This document shows, piece by piece, positions 1 through 7,989 of a stretch of 64,000 bases of DNA; within the stretch, counting starts at the first letter, position 1, and each line of letters opens with the position of its first letter. Source of the DNA: Fulvivirga ulvae (GTDB lineage Bacteria; Bacteroidota; Bacteroidia; Cytophagales; Cyclobacteriaceae); NCBI RefSeq assembly GCF_021389975.1, contig NZ_CP089981.1:372001-436000 (forward strand). The letters are read 5' to 3'. The translations under genes were made by a program, and so were the position numbers. The notes under the pieces are model-generated. The model was not told the DNA's origin, ran no database searches, and saw nothing but the letters and a program-made list of their open reading frames with translations.

Positions 1-395
1 GTTGACATATCAACTGAGAAATCATCAGACACTGCAGGCACCTTTGGAAAATCCGTGGCATTTTCACCCGCAAGCTTGTATCGGCCATTATCGGAACTGA
101 TCTCTACACTATAGGTCTCCTCGTCTATGGTAAAGGTCACGGGCTGCTCAGGAAGGTTTTTAAGTGTTTCTAAAAGTATTCTGGCCGGTACGGCAATACT
201 TCCGTTTTCTTTAGACTCCACCTCAAGTTCAGTAATCATAGAAGTTTGCAGGTCAGAAGCTGTAACCGTCAACTTGCCTTCACTTATTTCAAAAAGAAAG
301 TTTTCTAGAATTGGTACCACCGGGTTAGTGGTAATTACACCGTTGATACCGGAAAGTTGCTTTAAAAGTGCTGATGAAGAGACGATAAATTTCAT
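1..395 (-). CDS. dnaN: DNA polymerase III beta sliding clamp, N-terminal part
   Basis: The clamp rings DNA and tethers the replicative polymerase. Reading leftward from an ATG at 395, the protein begins MKFIVSSSALLKQLSGING and continues with PVVPILENFLFEIS and ITVTASDLQTSM-like strings typical of the first beta-clamp domain, followed by an ARILLETLKNLP segment. About 131 residues are visible; the gene runs off the left window edge, so domains 2 and 3 are missing only because of the cut. It lies downstream of gldG and the DUF4340 gene on the same strand, an arrangement known from other Bacteroidota (gldFG beside dnaN). Confidence 0.95.
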   Translation of the reverse strand, partial: MKFIVSSSALLKQLSGINGVITTNPVVPILENFLFEISEGKLTVTASDLQTSMITELEVESKENGSIAVPARILLETLKNLPEQPVTFTIDEETYSVEISSDNGRYKLAGENATDFPKVPAVSDDFSVDMS

Positions 396-472
396 TACTG
401 ATAATGATTACGTAAGGTTAAGTTTAAAACTCGGTAAAGTTAAAAATAAAATCATTTTTTGGAAACGCGATG

Positions 473-1432
473 CTACTTTATATCCGCAGTTTCTTTTTTA
501 ATAAAGTAACTTTTTGGCCTCATGATCTTTCTGACCTTAGCAACATCAAAAACTGCATAGTCAGTGGAGTCAATTCTGCCTATAATTTCCTTCCCACCCG
601 GTAACATGCCATATATTTCCAGAGTGTACACATTTTTTCCTACATCCTCAACTTTAAACAGTGCCTGTGGTTGATCATTAATAATCTCACTGTATTGTTG
701 CTGTTCGTTTTTGTTAAGAAAATCATTCACGAATAAAAGTGATACATCATCAAGAAAATCAGTCAGTTTAACTGAGTCTGTTTGCGGTATTTCAGCAATA
801 GCGTAGAAGCGGTCAGCATACTCCACTGTAAACCCAAGCTCCTCATTGCCAGGATAGATCACATGTACATCACTTAGATTAGACCAGTTGAGGGTGAACA
901 CAAGCGGATCTCGCCACCCGTTTTTATCCAGTTGGTATATACCTGCCAAAAAGCTCCTGTAACCGGGTATTTCTACAATATAGGCCTGACTCTCCGGCGT
1001 ATCGGCCAGATAGGTAAGTCCGCTATCCTTATCTCCCCATACATAAAACTCATGAACTTCTCCGGCACCTTCAAAAAAGGTAACCTTTGTGCCTGCCTCC
1101 CGCAGCCTTTCTGCAATATCATCACTTTGTTGCCTGGAGACTTTCCTTCTGACCCTCATTTGTTTCAAAATAGCAAACAAGACACTAACCCGCTGTGGAT
1201 CGGCCTTATGCACCTCCCCCACCTTCCAGTTGCTGCCATCGAAAGTCAGCTGGTGCTGGCCTGAGGCTCCCGAAAATACTACCTTATCAATAGCCTGAGG
1301 ATCATCGTATGAAAAGATGTCTCTGCTCACTTTTAATTTATCAGCAGGTCGGGTTACAAAGTAAGCCGATACCGCCGAAAGCATAAGAGCTACCAGAATG
1401 AAAATAAGTTTAATGTTTCTTTTCTTTTGCAT
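473..1432 (-). CDS. DUF4340 domain-containing membrane-anchored protein
   Basis: An N-terminal membrane segment (about residues 8-27 from the ATG at 1432) is followed by a roughly 290-residue extracytoplasmic region. Its pattern of SYDDPQAIDKVVF near the start, LTFDGSNWKVG and SGLTYL repeats matches the DUF4340 family, which is commonly found directly after gldG-type ABC transporter genes. The ATG at 1432 is preferred: the longer reading frame to 1450 uses TTG and would overlap gldG. The gap to the gldG stop is 4 nt, so it is very probably co-transcribed and may be an accessory part of the GldAFG transporter. The molecular function is unknown. Confidence 0.8.
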   Translation of the reverse strand: MQKKRNIKLIFILVALMLSAVSAYFVTRPADKLKVSRDIFSYDDPQAIDKVVFSGASGQHQLTFDGSNWKVGEVHKADPQRVSVLFAILKQMRVRRKVSRQQSDDIAERLREAGTKVTFFEGAGEVHEFYVWGDKDSGLTYLADTPESQAYIVEIPGYRSFLAGIYQLDKNGWRDPLVFTLNWSNLSDVHVIYPGNEELGFTVEYADRFYAIAEIPQTDSVKLTDFLDDVSLLFVNDFLNKNEQQQYSEIINDQPQALFKVEDVGKNVYTLEIYGMLPGGKEIIGRIDSTDYAVFDVAKVRKIMRPKSYFIKKETADIK

Positions 1433-1436
1433 GAGT

Positions 1437-2528
1437 CTATTCAGTACCAAATCCGGTATATTTCTTTTTTCTCCAGTAGAACCTTACCACTCCATAGACA
1501 ATGAGCAACAAAACCGGTATAGCCATATTGATAATCTGCCATTTGGTTTTTTCCTTGCTTATTTTAACCTTATTCAAAGGCCTGATCTTTATTTCTTTAT
1601 TCCTGGCGGTAATAATACCCTCATCATCAATCAGGTAGGCTATGGCATTCATCAGAAAATCCTGATTGGCAAATGTGTTTTGAGAGAACGGATAAAATCC
1701 TAAGGGTTGCGGAGAATTGTTCCTGGTATTGATTTCATTACGCGCAATATCTCCGTCACTCACCACTAACAGTTTAGCTCCGGTTTTAGCACTTTCTATA
1801 AAATTCGAATCATCTATATTTTCAGGCTTAAAGCGATTTTTATATAAGGATTCAAATTTTCCCTCGAGCAGGTACGCAACAGGCAAATACTGCTTGTCAA
1901 ATTTATCCGAAGTCATATTTGTCCTCAGATCCTGTACTGAAACATTGACTGGAGCTGAAACAACCCGGCTATATTGCGAACTAAACATTAAAGGTGTCTT
2001 TTTTATACCGGGGGTCCTGATCGTATCTATTGAACTGCCAAATCGCAACAGCACCGCACCCATATTTCTGGTAATGGCATGGTCGGAAAAACGGTTGATA
2101 ATAGGATAAAAAGGCCAGTTCTGAAGTTTGATCTGCGGCTGATCCCCCATATTTCCTACCACCACAGGATAGCCTGCAGCACTGTTATCCATTAAAAGAT
2201 CACTATTGACACGGATGCCGTACTTAAAAAGCTGGTCATCAATATTGAGGTCGTAAGGGAAGGCATAATTAAAAACAGCGGACGCGCTGTCCATATCAGC
2301 TTGTAGTTTATCTATTAGCATTAATACCTTACCACCACCCATTACATATTGATCAAGATGATACTTTTCCTGCTCCGAAAATGCCCGGGTCGGTTTGGCA
2401 ATGATAAGCGCATCATAATCAGAAGGTGTAGTCTGTAAATTTTCAATCTCTAAATCATATAAGTTCGCTAAAGCTGATGCAAAACTTGCTATTTCAAGAG
2501 AATCAAGCTCTCTATGTCCTTTAACCAA
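1437..2528 (-). CDS. gldG: GldG, gliding motility ABC transporter auxiliary protein, C-terminal part (frameshifted)
   Basis: This 363-residue frame continues GldG after a one-base frame break at an A9 run (2534-2542). It opens with VKGHRELDSLEIASF, the usual continuation of the ABC-type uncharacterised domain of GldG, contains LLVVSDGDIARNEIN, and ends with a C-terminal membrane helix (IPVLLLIVYGVVRFYW) and a basic tail. The only start in frame near the break is a TTG at 2528, and the upstream frame stops at 2521, so this is more likely read by slippage at the A run, or the break is a sequencing or real mutation, than an independent gene. Joined with the upstream part the protein would be about 560 residues, the family's usual size. 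Confidence 0.8.
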   Translation of the reverse strand: MVKGHRELDSLEIASFASALANLYDLEIENLQTTPSDYDALIIAKPTRAFSEQEKYHLDQYVMGGGKVLMLIDKLQADMDSASAVFNYAFPYDLNIDDQLFKYGIRVNSDLLMDNSAAGYPVVVGNMGDQPQIKLQNWPFYPIINRFSDHAITRNMGAVLLRFGSSIDTIRTPGIKKTPLMFSSQYSRVVSAPVNVSVQDLRTNMTSDKFDKQYLPVAYLLEGKFESLYKNRFKPENIDDSNFIESAKTGAKLLVVSDGDIARNEINTRNNSPQPLGFYPFSQNTFANQDFLMNAIAYLIDDEGIITARNKEIKIRPLNKVKISKEKTKWQIINMAIPVLLLIVYGVVRFYWRKKKYTGFGTE

Positions 2529-3129
2529 GGCTATTTTTTTTTCTTTCCAGGCTGGTCATACCTCTGATAGCAGATGCCAGTTCATACTCTATTCCCTCTA
2601 TGGATTGGTTAAGCTTCTCCTCCGCAGTAGCCGCCTTGTTACCCTTCAGCAACATCACTCCCGTTTCAGCACCACCATAAGAAACAATAGCACCTGGAAA
2701 GACCAGCTTCTCCACTCTGTTGCCGTTCTGTTCGTCTATAATATTTGTAGGCTGTATACCCTTAGCCATCAGCGCCCTCATAAACTCTCCTCTGGCCTTT
2801 TCACTCATTGCCGCACTTGGATCGTTAAAGGTATATTGAATATTGTCGCCAGAGTACACCCGAAACTCTTCCAAGGTTTCCCTGATAGAACGTTGTAATC
2901 TCTTGAATCCGGAGTTAAGTTTCCCATCAAGAAATACTTCAACATAGACCACATCATCCAACTCACGGAGCATCTCTTTAGTAGGTTGTTTTATAGAGTA
3001 TCTCCCCTCTTCAGTGAGGTCAAACCTGTGAAAATATGAAGATGCCAGAATGTTAAGCAATATTACAGCAACCAACCCAATGAGGAACCGGAGGAATGAC
3101 TCTAATTTTCTACTTTTCAGGTTTACCAT
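2521..3129 (-). CDS. gldG: GldG, gliding motility ABC transporter auxiliary protein, N-terminal part (frameshifted)
   Basis: GldG works with the permease GldF and the ATPase GldA in the ABC transporter linked to gliding. The ATG at 3129 overlaps the gldF stop by 7 nt. After a membrane segment (about residues 13-32) comes FHRFDLTEEGRYSIKQPT, the hallmark start of the GldG periplasmic domain. The frame runs to SLERKKNSLG and then stops at 2521. Removing one base from the A9 run gives SLERKKIALVKGHREL, which is continuous with the downstream frame. The break lies at about residue 198 of an expected 560. Confidence 0.85.
   Translation of the reverse strand: MVNLKSRKLESFLRFLIGLVAVILLNILASSYFHRFDLTEEGRYSIKQPTKEMLRELDDVVYVEVFLDGKLNSGFKRLQRSIRETLEEFRVYSGDNIQYTFNDPSAAMSEKARGEFMRALMAKGIQPTNIIDEQNGNRVEKLVFPGAIVSYGGAETGVMLLKGNKAATAEEKLNQSIEGIEYELASAIRGMTSLERKKNSLG
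2534..2542 (-). other. A9 homopolymer at the gldG frame break (possible slippage site)
   Basis: On the coding (minus) strand there are nine consecutive A residues after GAAAG. Eight As keep gldG open; nine As give an early stop. Runs of this length are prone to polymerase slippage in transcription, to replication slippage and to sequencing error, so all three explanations remain open. Confidence 0.7.
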
Positions 3130-3851
3130 TTTCTACTGCTCAATATCAGTTTTGTGGATAATAACATAACGGTGATCACACTGAGAAAATAGATAACGTC
3201 TCTTGTATCAACAAGACCTTTGCTCATTGCTGCGTAATGGTAAAGTATGCCCAGTTGTTCAATGAATGAAGATAATACTCCCCAATCATTGATTGAAGCA
3301 ATGGATTCAAAGCCGGAATAAACAATAAAACAGAAGAAAACGGCTATTATGAATGATACAATCTGATTTGTGCTGATCGCCGATGAGAAGATCCCGATAG
3401 AGGTAAAAACCCCTCCTAAGAGAATCAGACCAATATAAGAACCCAGCACACCTGCTGTATCTATATTCCCGATGGGGTTACCTAACTGATAAACTGACCA
3501 ATAATAAATGATCGTAGGAATAACAGAAAATATAACAAGAGCAAACCCCGACAGGAATTTGCCAAAAATAATCTGCCAGTCAGTTAGTGGCTTGGTAACT
3601 AGCATTTCAATAGTCCCTGCCTTCTTCTCTTCGGCAAACATACGCATAGTAATCGCCGGTATTAAAAACATAAAAACGTATGGTCCCAGGGAGAAAAGGG
3701 TTTCCATGTCAGCATAGCCATATTCCAATACCGACGTTTCGGGAAAAACCCACATCAGAAGGCCTATTCCTGTAAGGAATACACTGATAACAATGTATGC
3801 GATCAGGGAATTGAGAAAGCTGTTAAGTTCTTTTACAAATACCTGTATCAT
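3123..3851 (-). CDS. gldF: GldF, gliding motility ABC transporter permease
   Basis: A 242-residue integral membrane protein with about six hydrophobic helices. The N-terminus (IQVFVKELNSFLNSLIAYIV) and the segment MRMFAEEKKAGTIEMLVTKP are typical of ABC-2 type permeases, and specifically of GldF; the latter is the cytoplasmic coupling region. It overlaps gldA by 4 nt upstream and gldG by 7 nt downstream, so the three are one translationally coupled unit. GldF forms the membrane channel of the GldAFG transporter required for gliding in Flavobacterium johnsoniae; its substrate is not settled. Confidence 0.92.
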   Translation of the reverse strand: MIQVFVKELNSFLNSLIAYIVISVFLTGIGLLMWVFPETSVLEYGYADMETLFSLGPYVFMFLIPAITMRMFAEEKKAGTIEMLVTKPLTDWQIIFGKFLSGFALVIFSVIPTIIYYWSVYQLGNPIGNIDTAGVLGSYIGLILLGGVFTSIGIFSSAISTNQIVSFIIAVFFCFIVYSGFESIASINDWGVLSSFIEQLGILYHYAAMSKGLVDTRDVIYFLSVITVMLLSTKLILSSRKW

Positions 3852-4774
3852 TCACCCTTCTCCTTTCTCGTCAGCTCCTGAAACACATTTTCCATGGTAA
3901 CCTCCTCCTGTTGTAGCCCCAAAAGTGTAAGGCCGTTATCAGAGGCGAACTTGAATATGGACGGACGTGCATCTATGGCGGCATCCGTTTTTATTTCATA
4001 CTTATGATTTGCACCAGCCTCAACGTCAAGCACACCTTCAATAGCTTTGAGTTGGTTTATCTCCACATTTTCAGAAAACTCCGCGGTGATTATCCTTACT
4101 TTCGTTGTTGATGTCTTAAGCTGGCCTATGGCATCATCAGCCACAATCTTACCTTTATTGATCACCACTACACGATCGCAAAGGGCCTGGACCTCCTGCA
4201 TGATATGTGTTGAAAAAATAACGGTTTTGTTTCTGCTTATATTTTTGATCAGGTTTCTGATCTCGATGATCTGATTAGGGTCAAGGCCTGTTGTAGGCTC
4301 ATCCAGTATGAGTACCTTCGGATCATGGATCAGCGCTTGGGCAAGCCCAACCCGTTGCCTATACCCTTTTGACAGTGCCTCGATCTTCTTATTTTGCTCA
4401 CGGGTGAGCCCGGTAAGCTGCACCATATCGTCAACCTTAGCCCTTAAATGGATTCCTCGTAATCCATGAAGCTTACCTATAAATCCCAGGTATTCCCTCA
4501 CATACATTTCAAGGTAGAGCGGATTATGCTCCGGAAGGTAGCCAATCTGCTTTCTCACCTCCATAGATTGCTCCACTACATCATACCCGCTAACTTCTAC
4601 CGCTCCTTCATCAGGTGGCAGATAGCAAGTAGCTATTTTCATGGTTGTGGATTTTCCTGCTCCGTTAGGCCCCAGGAAGCCGAGAATCTCACCTTCCTTA
4701 ACATTAAAAGAGATATTATCGATGGCCTTTTGCGTCCCGAATACCTTGGTTAAATTTTTGACCTTTATCGACAT
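3848..4774 (-). CDS. gldA: GldA, gliding motility ABC transporter ATP-binding subunit
   Basis: This is a 308-residue ABC ATPase. Walker A GPNGAGKST is at residues 35-43, the Q-loop sits near IGYLPEH, the signature LSKGYRQR is at 134-141 and Walker B LILDEPTTGLDP starts at 155. A C-terminal extension of about 80 residues follows the core, as in GldA and other ABC-2 exporters' ATPases. It is the first gene of the gldA-gldF-gldG run and has a strong Bacteroidota promoter just upstream (4791-4821). In F. johnsoniae gldA lies apart from gldFG, while here the three are contiguous. Confidence 0.92.
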   Translation of the reverse strand: MSIKVKNLTKVFGTQKAIDNISFNVKEGEILGFLGPNGAGKSTTMKIATCYLPPDEGAVEVSGYDVVEQSMEVRKQIGYLPEHNPLYLEMYVREYLGFIGKLHGLRGIHLRAKVDDMVQLTGLTREQNKKIEALSKGYRQRVGLAQALIHDPKVLILDEPTTGLDPNQIIEIRNLIKNISRNKTVIFSTHIMQEVQALCDRVVVINKGKIVADDAIGQLKTSTTKVRIITAEFSENVEINQLKAIEGVLDVEAGANHKYEIKTDAAIDARPSIFKFASDNGLTLLGLQQEEVTMENVFQELTRKEKGE

Positions 4775-4790
4775 AGCTTTTATTGAACGG

Positions 4791-4821
4791 CAAAGCTATC
4801 AAGTTGATACAACTATGGCAA
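4791..4821 (-). promoter_or_regulatory. Bacteroidota-type promoter of gldA
   Basis: On the minus strand there is TTG (4821-4819), a 20-nt spacer and TAGCTTTG (4798-4791), an exact match to the TAnnTTTG -7 box. The expected transcript would start about 10 nt before the gldA ATG, giving a very short leader. Confidence 0.65.
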
Positions 4822-4960
4822 CATTTTTTGGTCGAAAGGACATATTGCCCAACGCATTCACAATACACTTGTCCATAGTTTGACGGGCGAAGTTATACAT
4901 GCCCCAGATATCTGTCTTTTTCCAAATGCATATTTTTTGTTAAAGATTTGTTAAAGAACT

Positions 4961-4990
4961 TTGTGCTATTACCTTATGTTGATAATTTTC
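4961..4990 (+). promoter_or_regulatory. Probable promoter of the thioredoxin-fold gene
   Basis: TTG (4961-4963), a 19-nt spacer and TAATTTTC (4983-4990), seven of eight matches to TAnnTTTG. It lies 24 nt before the ATG at 5015 and is divergent from the gldA promoter. Confidence 0.5.
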
Positions 4991-5014
4991 GCATTGGTTT
5001 GAAAAAAGATCCAG

Positions 5015-6445
5015 ATGAAGAAATTCCTGTTTTATATACTATTTATCCTTATCGGTGGCTCTCTTTCTGCTCAAAAGGGCTATGAGCTTAAATTCAAAAT
5101 AGAAGGCCTGGCAGATACTACGGTTTATCTGGGCAACTTTTTCGGTGAAAGTACCTATGTAAAAGATACTGCTCATGTTAATAAAGACGGAGAGTTTGTT
5201 TTTACCGGAAAAAAAGCACTGGAGGAAGGTGTTTACTTCATTGTATTAAACAAGACGAGGCTATTTGACATCCTGATCAGTACTGACCAGCAGTTTGCCA
5301 TGCAAACAACGCACCCTGAGTATGTGTCCCATATGAAGGTAGCTGGTGATGTGGAGAACGAAGTGTTTTTCGCTAACCTGCTCTACAACAGTGCCCGTAA
5401 CGAAGAGGCTCAGCCTTATGTACAGGTATTGAGGGACAGTACCAGCTCTGAGGCATCCAGATCAGTTGCCAGAGCTGAGTTGGAAAAACTCAACAAAAAA
5501 GTAATGACTCATCAGGACCAGCTCATCAGCAAACATCCCAAAAGCCTTTTGTCACGAATTTTAACTGCCAATAAGAAAATAGACGTTCCGGAAGCTCCAA
5601 TACTCGATAATGGAGTAATTGACTCTACCTTTAGTTATCGATATTACAAGGACCATTATTGGGATAATTTCGATCTTGCTGACCCCGCTATGATCCGGCT
5701 TTCCGAACCCATTTACAGGAAGAGAGTTGAAGATTATTTGGACAAACTGCTGATCCAGCACCCGGATACGCTTACCAAAGCCATAAACAGGCTGGCACAA
5801 ATAGCCCGGGCAAACCAGGACACTTACAAGTATTTTACCTGGACAGTCACTATCAAATATCAAAACCCTGAAATCATGGGGCTGGACGAGGTGTTTGTCA
5901 ATATATATGACAGCTACTTTGCCAGTGGAGAAATGGATTACTGGGCCAATGACCAGCTCAAGAAGAACCTGAAAGAACGAGCCGATCAGCTGAGGTTAAG
6001 CCTGATAGGCATGAAGGCCCCTAACCTTATCATGCTCGATGAAGCCCTGCAGGCAAAATCTCTTTACGACCTCAAAAACAAATATACGGTAATATACTTT
6101 TATGACCCTGACTGCGGGCATTGCAAAAAGGAAACGCCTAAACTGAAGAAATTTACAGAAGAGACCTCTTTTGATATCAGTGTATTCGCTGTGTCCGCCG
6201 ACACTTCCATGACAAAAATGAAAGACTATATCAGAGATATGCACCTGGAGCCCTGGGTTACTGTAAACGGCCCGCGTACCTATACCGAACACTATCAAAA
6301 ACTCTATGATGCCCTCACCACACCTACTATTTATGTACTGGATGAGAAGAAGAAAATTATAGCAAAGAAAGTACCGGCGGAAAAGCTTGAAGACTTTCTG
6401 ACGAGATATGAGCAAATGGAAGCCCGGAGAAAAGAGGAGAATTGA
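5015..6445 (+). CDS. TlpA-like thioredoxin-fold protein with N-terminal DUF4369-type domain
   Basis: A secreted or periplasmic 476-residue protein. A signal peptide (about residues 1-19, ending SLSAQ) is followed by a beta-rich DUF4369-like region (about 20-130; IEGLADTTVYLGNFFG), a helical DUF5106-like middle and a thioredoxin domain (about 330-470) with the active-site pair in DCGHCKKETP, cysteines 367 and 370. The cis-Pro region is LTTPTIYVLD. Proteins of this build are abundant in Bacteroidota and act as membrane- or periplasm-located thiol-disulfide oxidoreductases; the particular partner is unknown. The gene stands alone with its own promoter. Confidence 0.85.
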   Translation: MKKFLFYILFILIGGSLSAQKGYELKFKIEGLADTTVYLGNFFGESTYVKDTAHVNKDGEFVFTGKKALEEGVYFIVLNKTRLFDILISTDQQFAMQTTHPEYVSHMKVAGDVENEVFFANLLYNSARNEEAQPYVQVLRDSTSSEASRSVARAELEKLNKKVMTHQDQLISKHPKSLLSRILTANKKIDVPEAPILDNGVIDSTFSYRYYKDHYWDNFDLADPAMIRLSEPIYRKRVEDYLDKLLIQHPDTLTKAINRLAQIARANQDTYKYFTWTVTIKYQNPEIMGLDEVFVNIYDSYFASGEMDYWANDQLKKNLKERADQLRLSLIGMKAPNLIMLDEALQAKSLYDLKNKYTVIYFYDPDCGHCKKETPKLKKFTEETSFDISVFAVSADTSMTKMKDYIRDMHLEPWVTVNGPRTYTEHYQKLYDALTTPTIYVLDEKKKIIAKKVPAEKLEDFLTRYEQMEARRKEEN

Positions 6446-6504
6446 AAAACTTTTTGTAACTACACACGTTCAAAAAATAGGTCAACAACTTAAATAACAA
6501 CATT

Positions 6505-6966
6505 ATGTCCTTTATATCCAATCTATTCGGCAAAAAGAAAAAAGCCTTTAAAGCCACTTGCGATATCAGCAAAGAGCCTGTGGAAAAAGGTTTTGGTTAC
6601 TTACTTACCACTTCCCAGATCGTTTCTTCTAAAAGATTCTGGGATAATGTAATGACTGAACCTGAAACCATGTCATATACGATTTCTCACTTCAAAAATC
6701 AGGATAAAACTGCAACCCAAATGCGGAATATGATCTTTGAGAAATACAGCACTCAGGACAAATCCTGGATAATCTCTGACTCATATATTCAGCTTTTCGA
6801 AGTAAATAAAGAAGAGGCCCGCAAGCATGCCCGTACCTGGTGGGAGAATGAGGGTAACTACTCTCTGGAAACCAGTGGTACAGCAGTCGAAACCATGAAT
6901 GATAACGACTTCAAAAAAATGAAAGAGTATGCTGTAATGGAAGCAGGAAGGGAAAGAGTAGCATAA
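6505..6966 (+). CDS. Conserved-looking small protein of unknown function
   Basis: A 153-residue cytoplasmic-looking protein without signal peptide or membrane helix. The N-terminus is basic (FGKKKKAFKATC), followed by KEPVEKGFGYLLTTSQIVSSKRFW and a region with many charged residues and WWENEG near residue 113. I do not recognise the family. It sits 59 nt after the thioredoxin-fold gene and is followed by a clear terminator at 7061, so it may be the last gene of that transcript. Confidence 0.65.
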   Translation: MSFISNLFGKKKKAFKATCDISKEPVEKGFGYLLTTSQIVSSKRFWDNVMTEPETMSYTISHFKNQDKTATQMRNMIFEKYSTQDKSWIISDSYIQLFEVNKEEARKHARTWWENEGNYSLETSGTAVETMNDNDFKKMKEYAVMEAGRERVA

Positions 6967-7007
6967 GCTGGCTGTACCTTTGAAATCCTCTACGTTTAAT
7001 AAATTCG

Positions 7008-7027
7008 ACCGGGACAATGATCCCGGT
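7008..7027. other. Short perfect hairpin without T tract
   Basis: ACCGGGA and TCCCGGT form a 7-bp stem around a 6-nt loop in the gap between 6966 and 7253. No U tract follows on either strand. It lies ahead of the stronger terminator at 7061 and may help RNA end formation or protect the 3' end. Confidence 0.35.
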
Positions 7028-7060
7028 TGTATCATTGAGAGCATACACTAATCCCATTGC

Positions 7061-7091
7061 GCATGCCATACATTTTGGCATGCATTTTTTT
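7061..7091 (+). terminator. Intrinsic terminator after the 6505 gene
   Basis: GCATGCCA (7061-7068) pairs with TGGCATGC (7076-7083) around a 7-nt loop and is followed by a run of seven Ts. On the opposite strand no U tract follows, so it acts on plus-strand transcripts. Confidence 0.8.
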
Positions 7092-7252
7092 ACTTTTCCC
7101 ACGCCTTTCATAGCCATTTTATTCCGGTGATAGATTTTTTCACCTTATGGAAATAAATAAATTCCCTGTTGATTCTATTGTTCAGCGGATTATAGTAGAT
7201 TCACCCAATTATGAAACAGGCCCGCCTCGGGTCACAACCAAGCCCCATAGCT

Positions 7253-7885
7253 ATGTTTGGAATTATCAACTTCGAGACGTTTCTTATTGCAGGAATTTTA
7301 TTGAACCTGACTCCCGGTGCAGATACCATGTATATACTCGGTCGATCGATATCTCAGGGTAAGAAGGCAGGTATCCTGTCAGCTCTGGGTATTTCTACCG
7401 GATCAATTTTTCATATTATTTTTGCTACATTAGGCCTGTCTATTATACTCGCAAAGTCAGCTATGGCTTTTTTGATCGTTAAGTACCTGGGGGCTGCATA
7501 CCTGATCTATCTCGGGTTCAAGTCACTTGGTTTTAAAGCAAATAGCAAATTAGACCTCGAAACAAAAACCTTGCGTGTCGGAAATATGCGTATATATATG
7601 TCAGGAATCCTGACCAATATTTTAAACCCAAAAGTCGCATTGTTTTTCCTGGCGTTTCTACCTCAGTTCATTGATCCCAATTATGCTCAAAGCTCTATTT
7701 CATTCCTCGTACTGGGGTTAACCTTTCTATTTACAGGAACCGTATGGTGCCTTATTTTAGCATTGTTTGCATCAAGGCTATCAGATCAGATAAGAAAAAA
7801 TTATAAGATTAAGCTTTGGCTCGACAGAGTAACCGGCGGAATATTCATCCTTCTGGGCATAAAGCTGGCCTTATCGGAAAGGTAA
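7253..7885 (+). CDS. LysE/RhtB family amino acid or metabolite exporter
   Basis: An inner-membrane exporter of 210 residues with about six helices. The N-terminus FGIINFETFLIAGILLNLTPG followed by ADTMYILGRSISQGKKAG carries the family's conserved TPGAD-type loop, and the second half repeats the pattern (ILTNILNPKVALFFLAFLPQF). The ATG at 7253 is chosen because the family starts at this point; the longer frame from 7211 adds a polar, non-conserved stretch. RhtB members export homoserine lactones, threonine, leucine or other small molecules; the substrate here cannot be read from sequence. Confidence 0.85.
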   Translation: MFGIINFETFLIAGILLNLTPGADTMYILGRSISQGKKAGILSALGISTGSIFHIIFATLGLSIILAKSAMAFLIVKYLGAAYLIYLGFKSLGFKANSKLDLETKTLRVGNMRIYMSGILTNILNPKVALFFLAFLPQFIDPNYAQSSISFLVLGLTFLFTGTVWCLILALFASRLSDQIRKNYKIKLWLDRVTGGIFILLGIKLALSER

Positions 7886-7989
7886 AGCCATACAAGCCTT
7901 TAAAATATCCTTTTTTGGCCAATTGTAGAATTCCTCTATCAACGATCTCGCAAAATATATTACTCAATACAAACCAACACCGGCAACAA

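Noticed and set aside
7147..7362. 71-residue plus-strand frame before the LysE exporter
   Set aside because: It overlaps the exporter gene in another frame and has an unremarkable composition; the exporter's own start at 7253 is clear.
7816..7989. Longer N-terminus for the GH92 enzyme
   Set aside because: It overlaps the exporter gene; the lipoprotein signal begins exactly at 7990.
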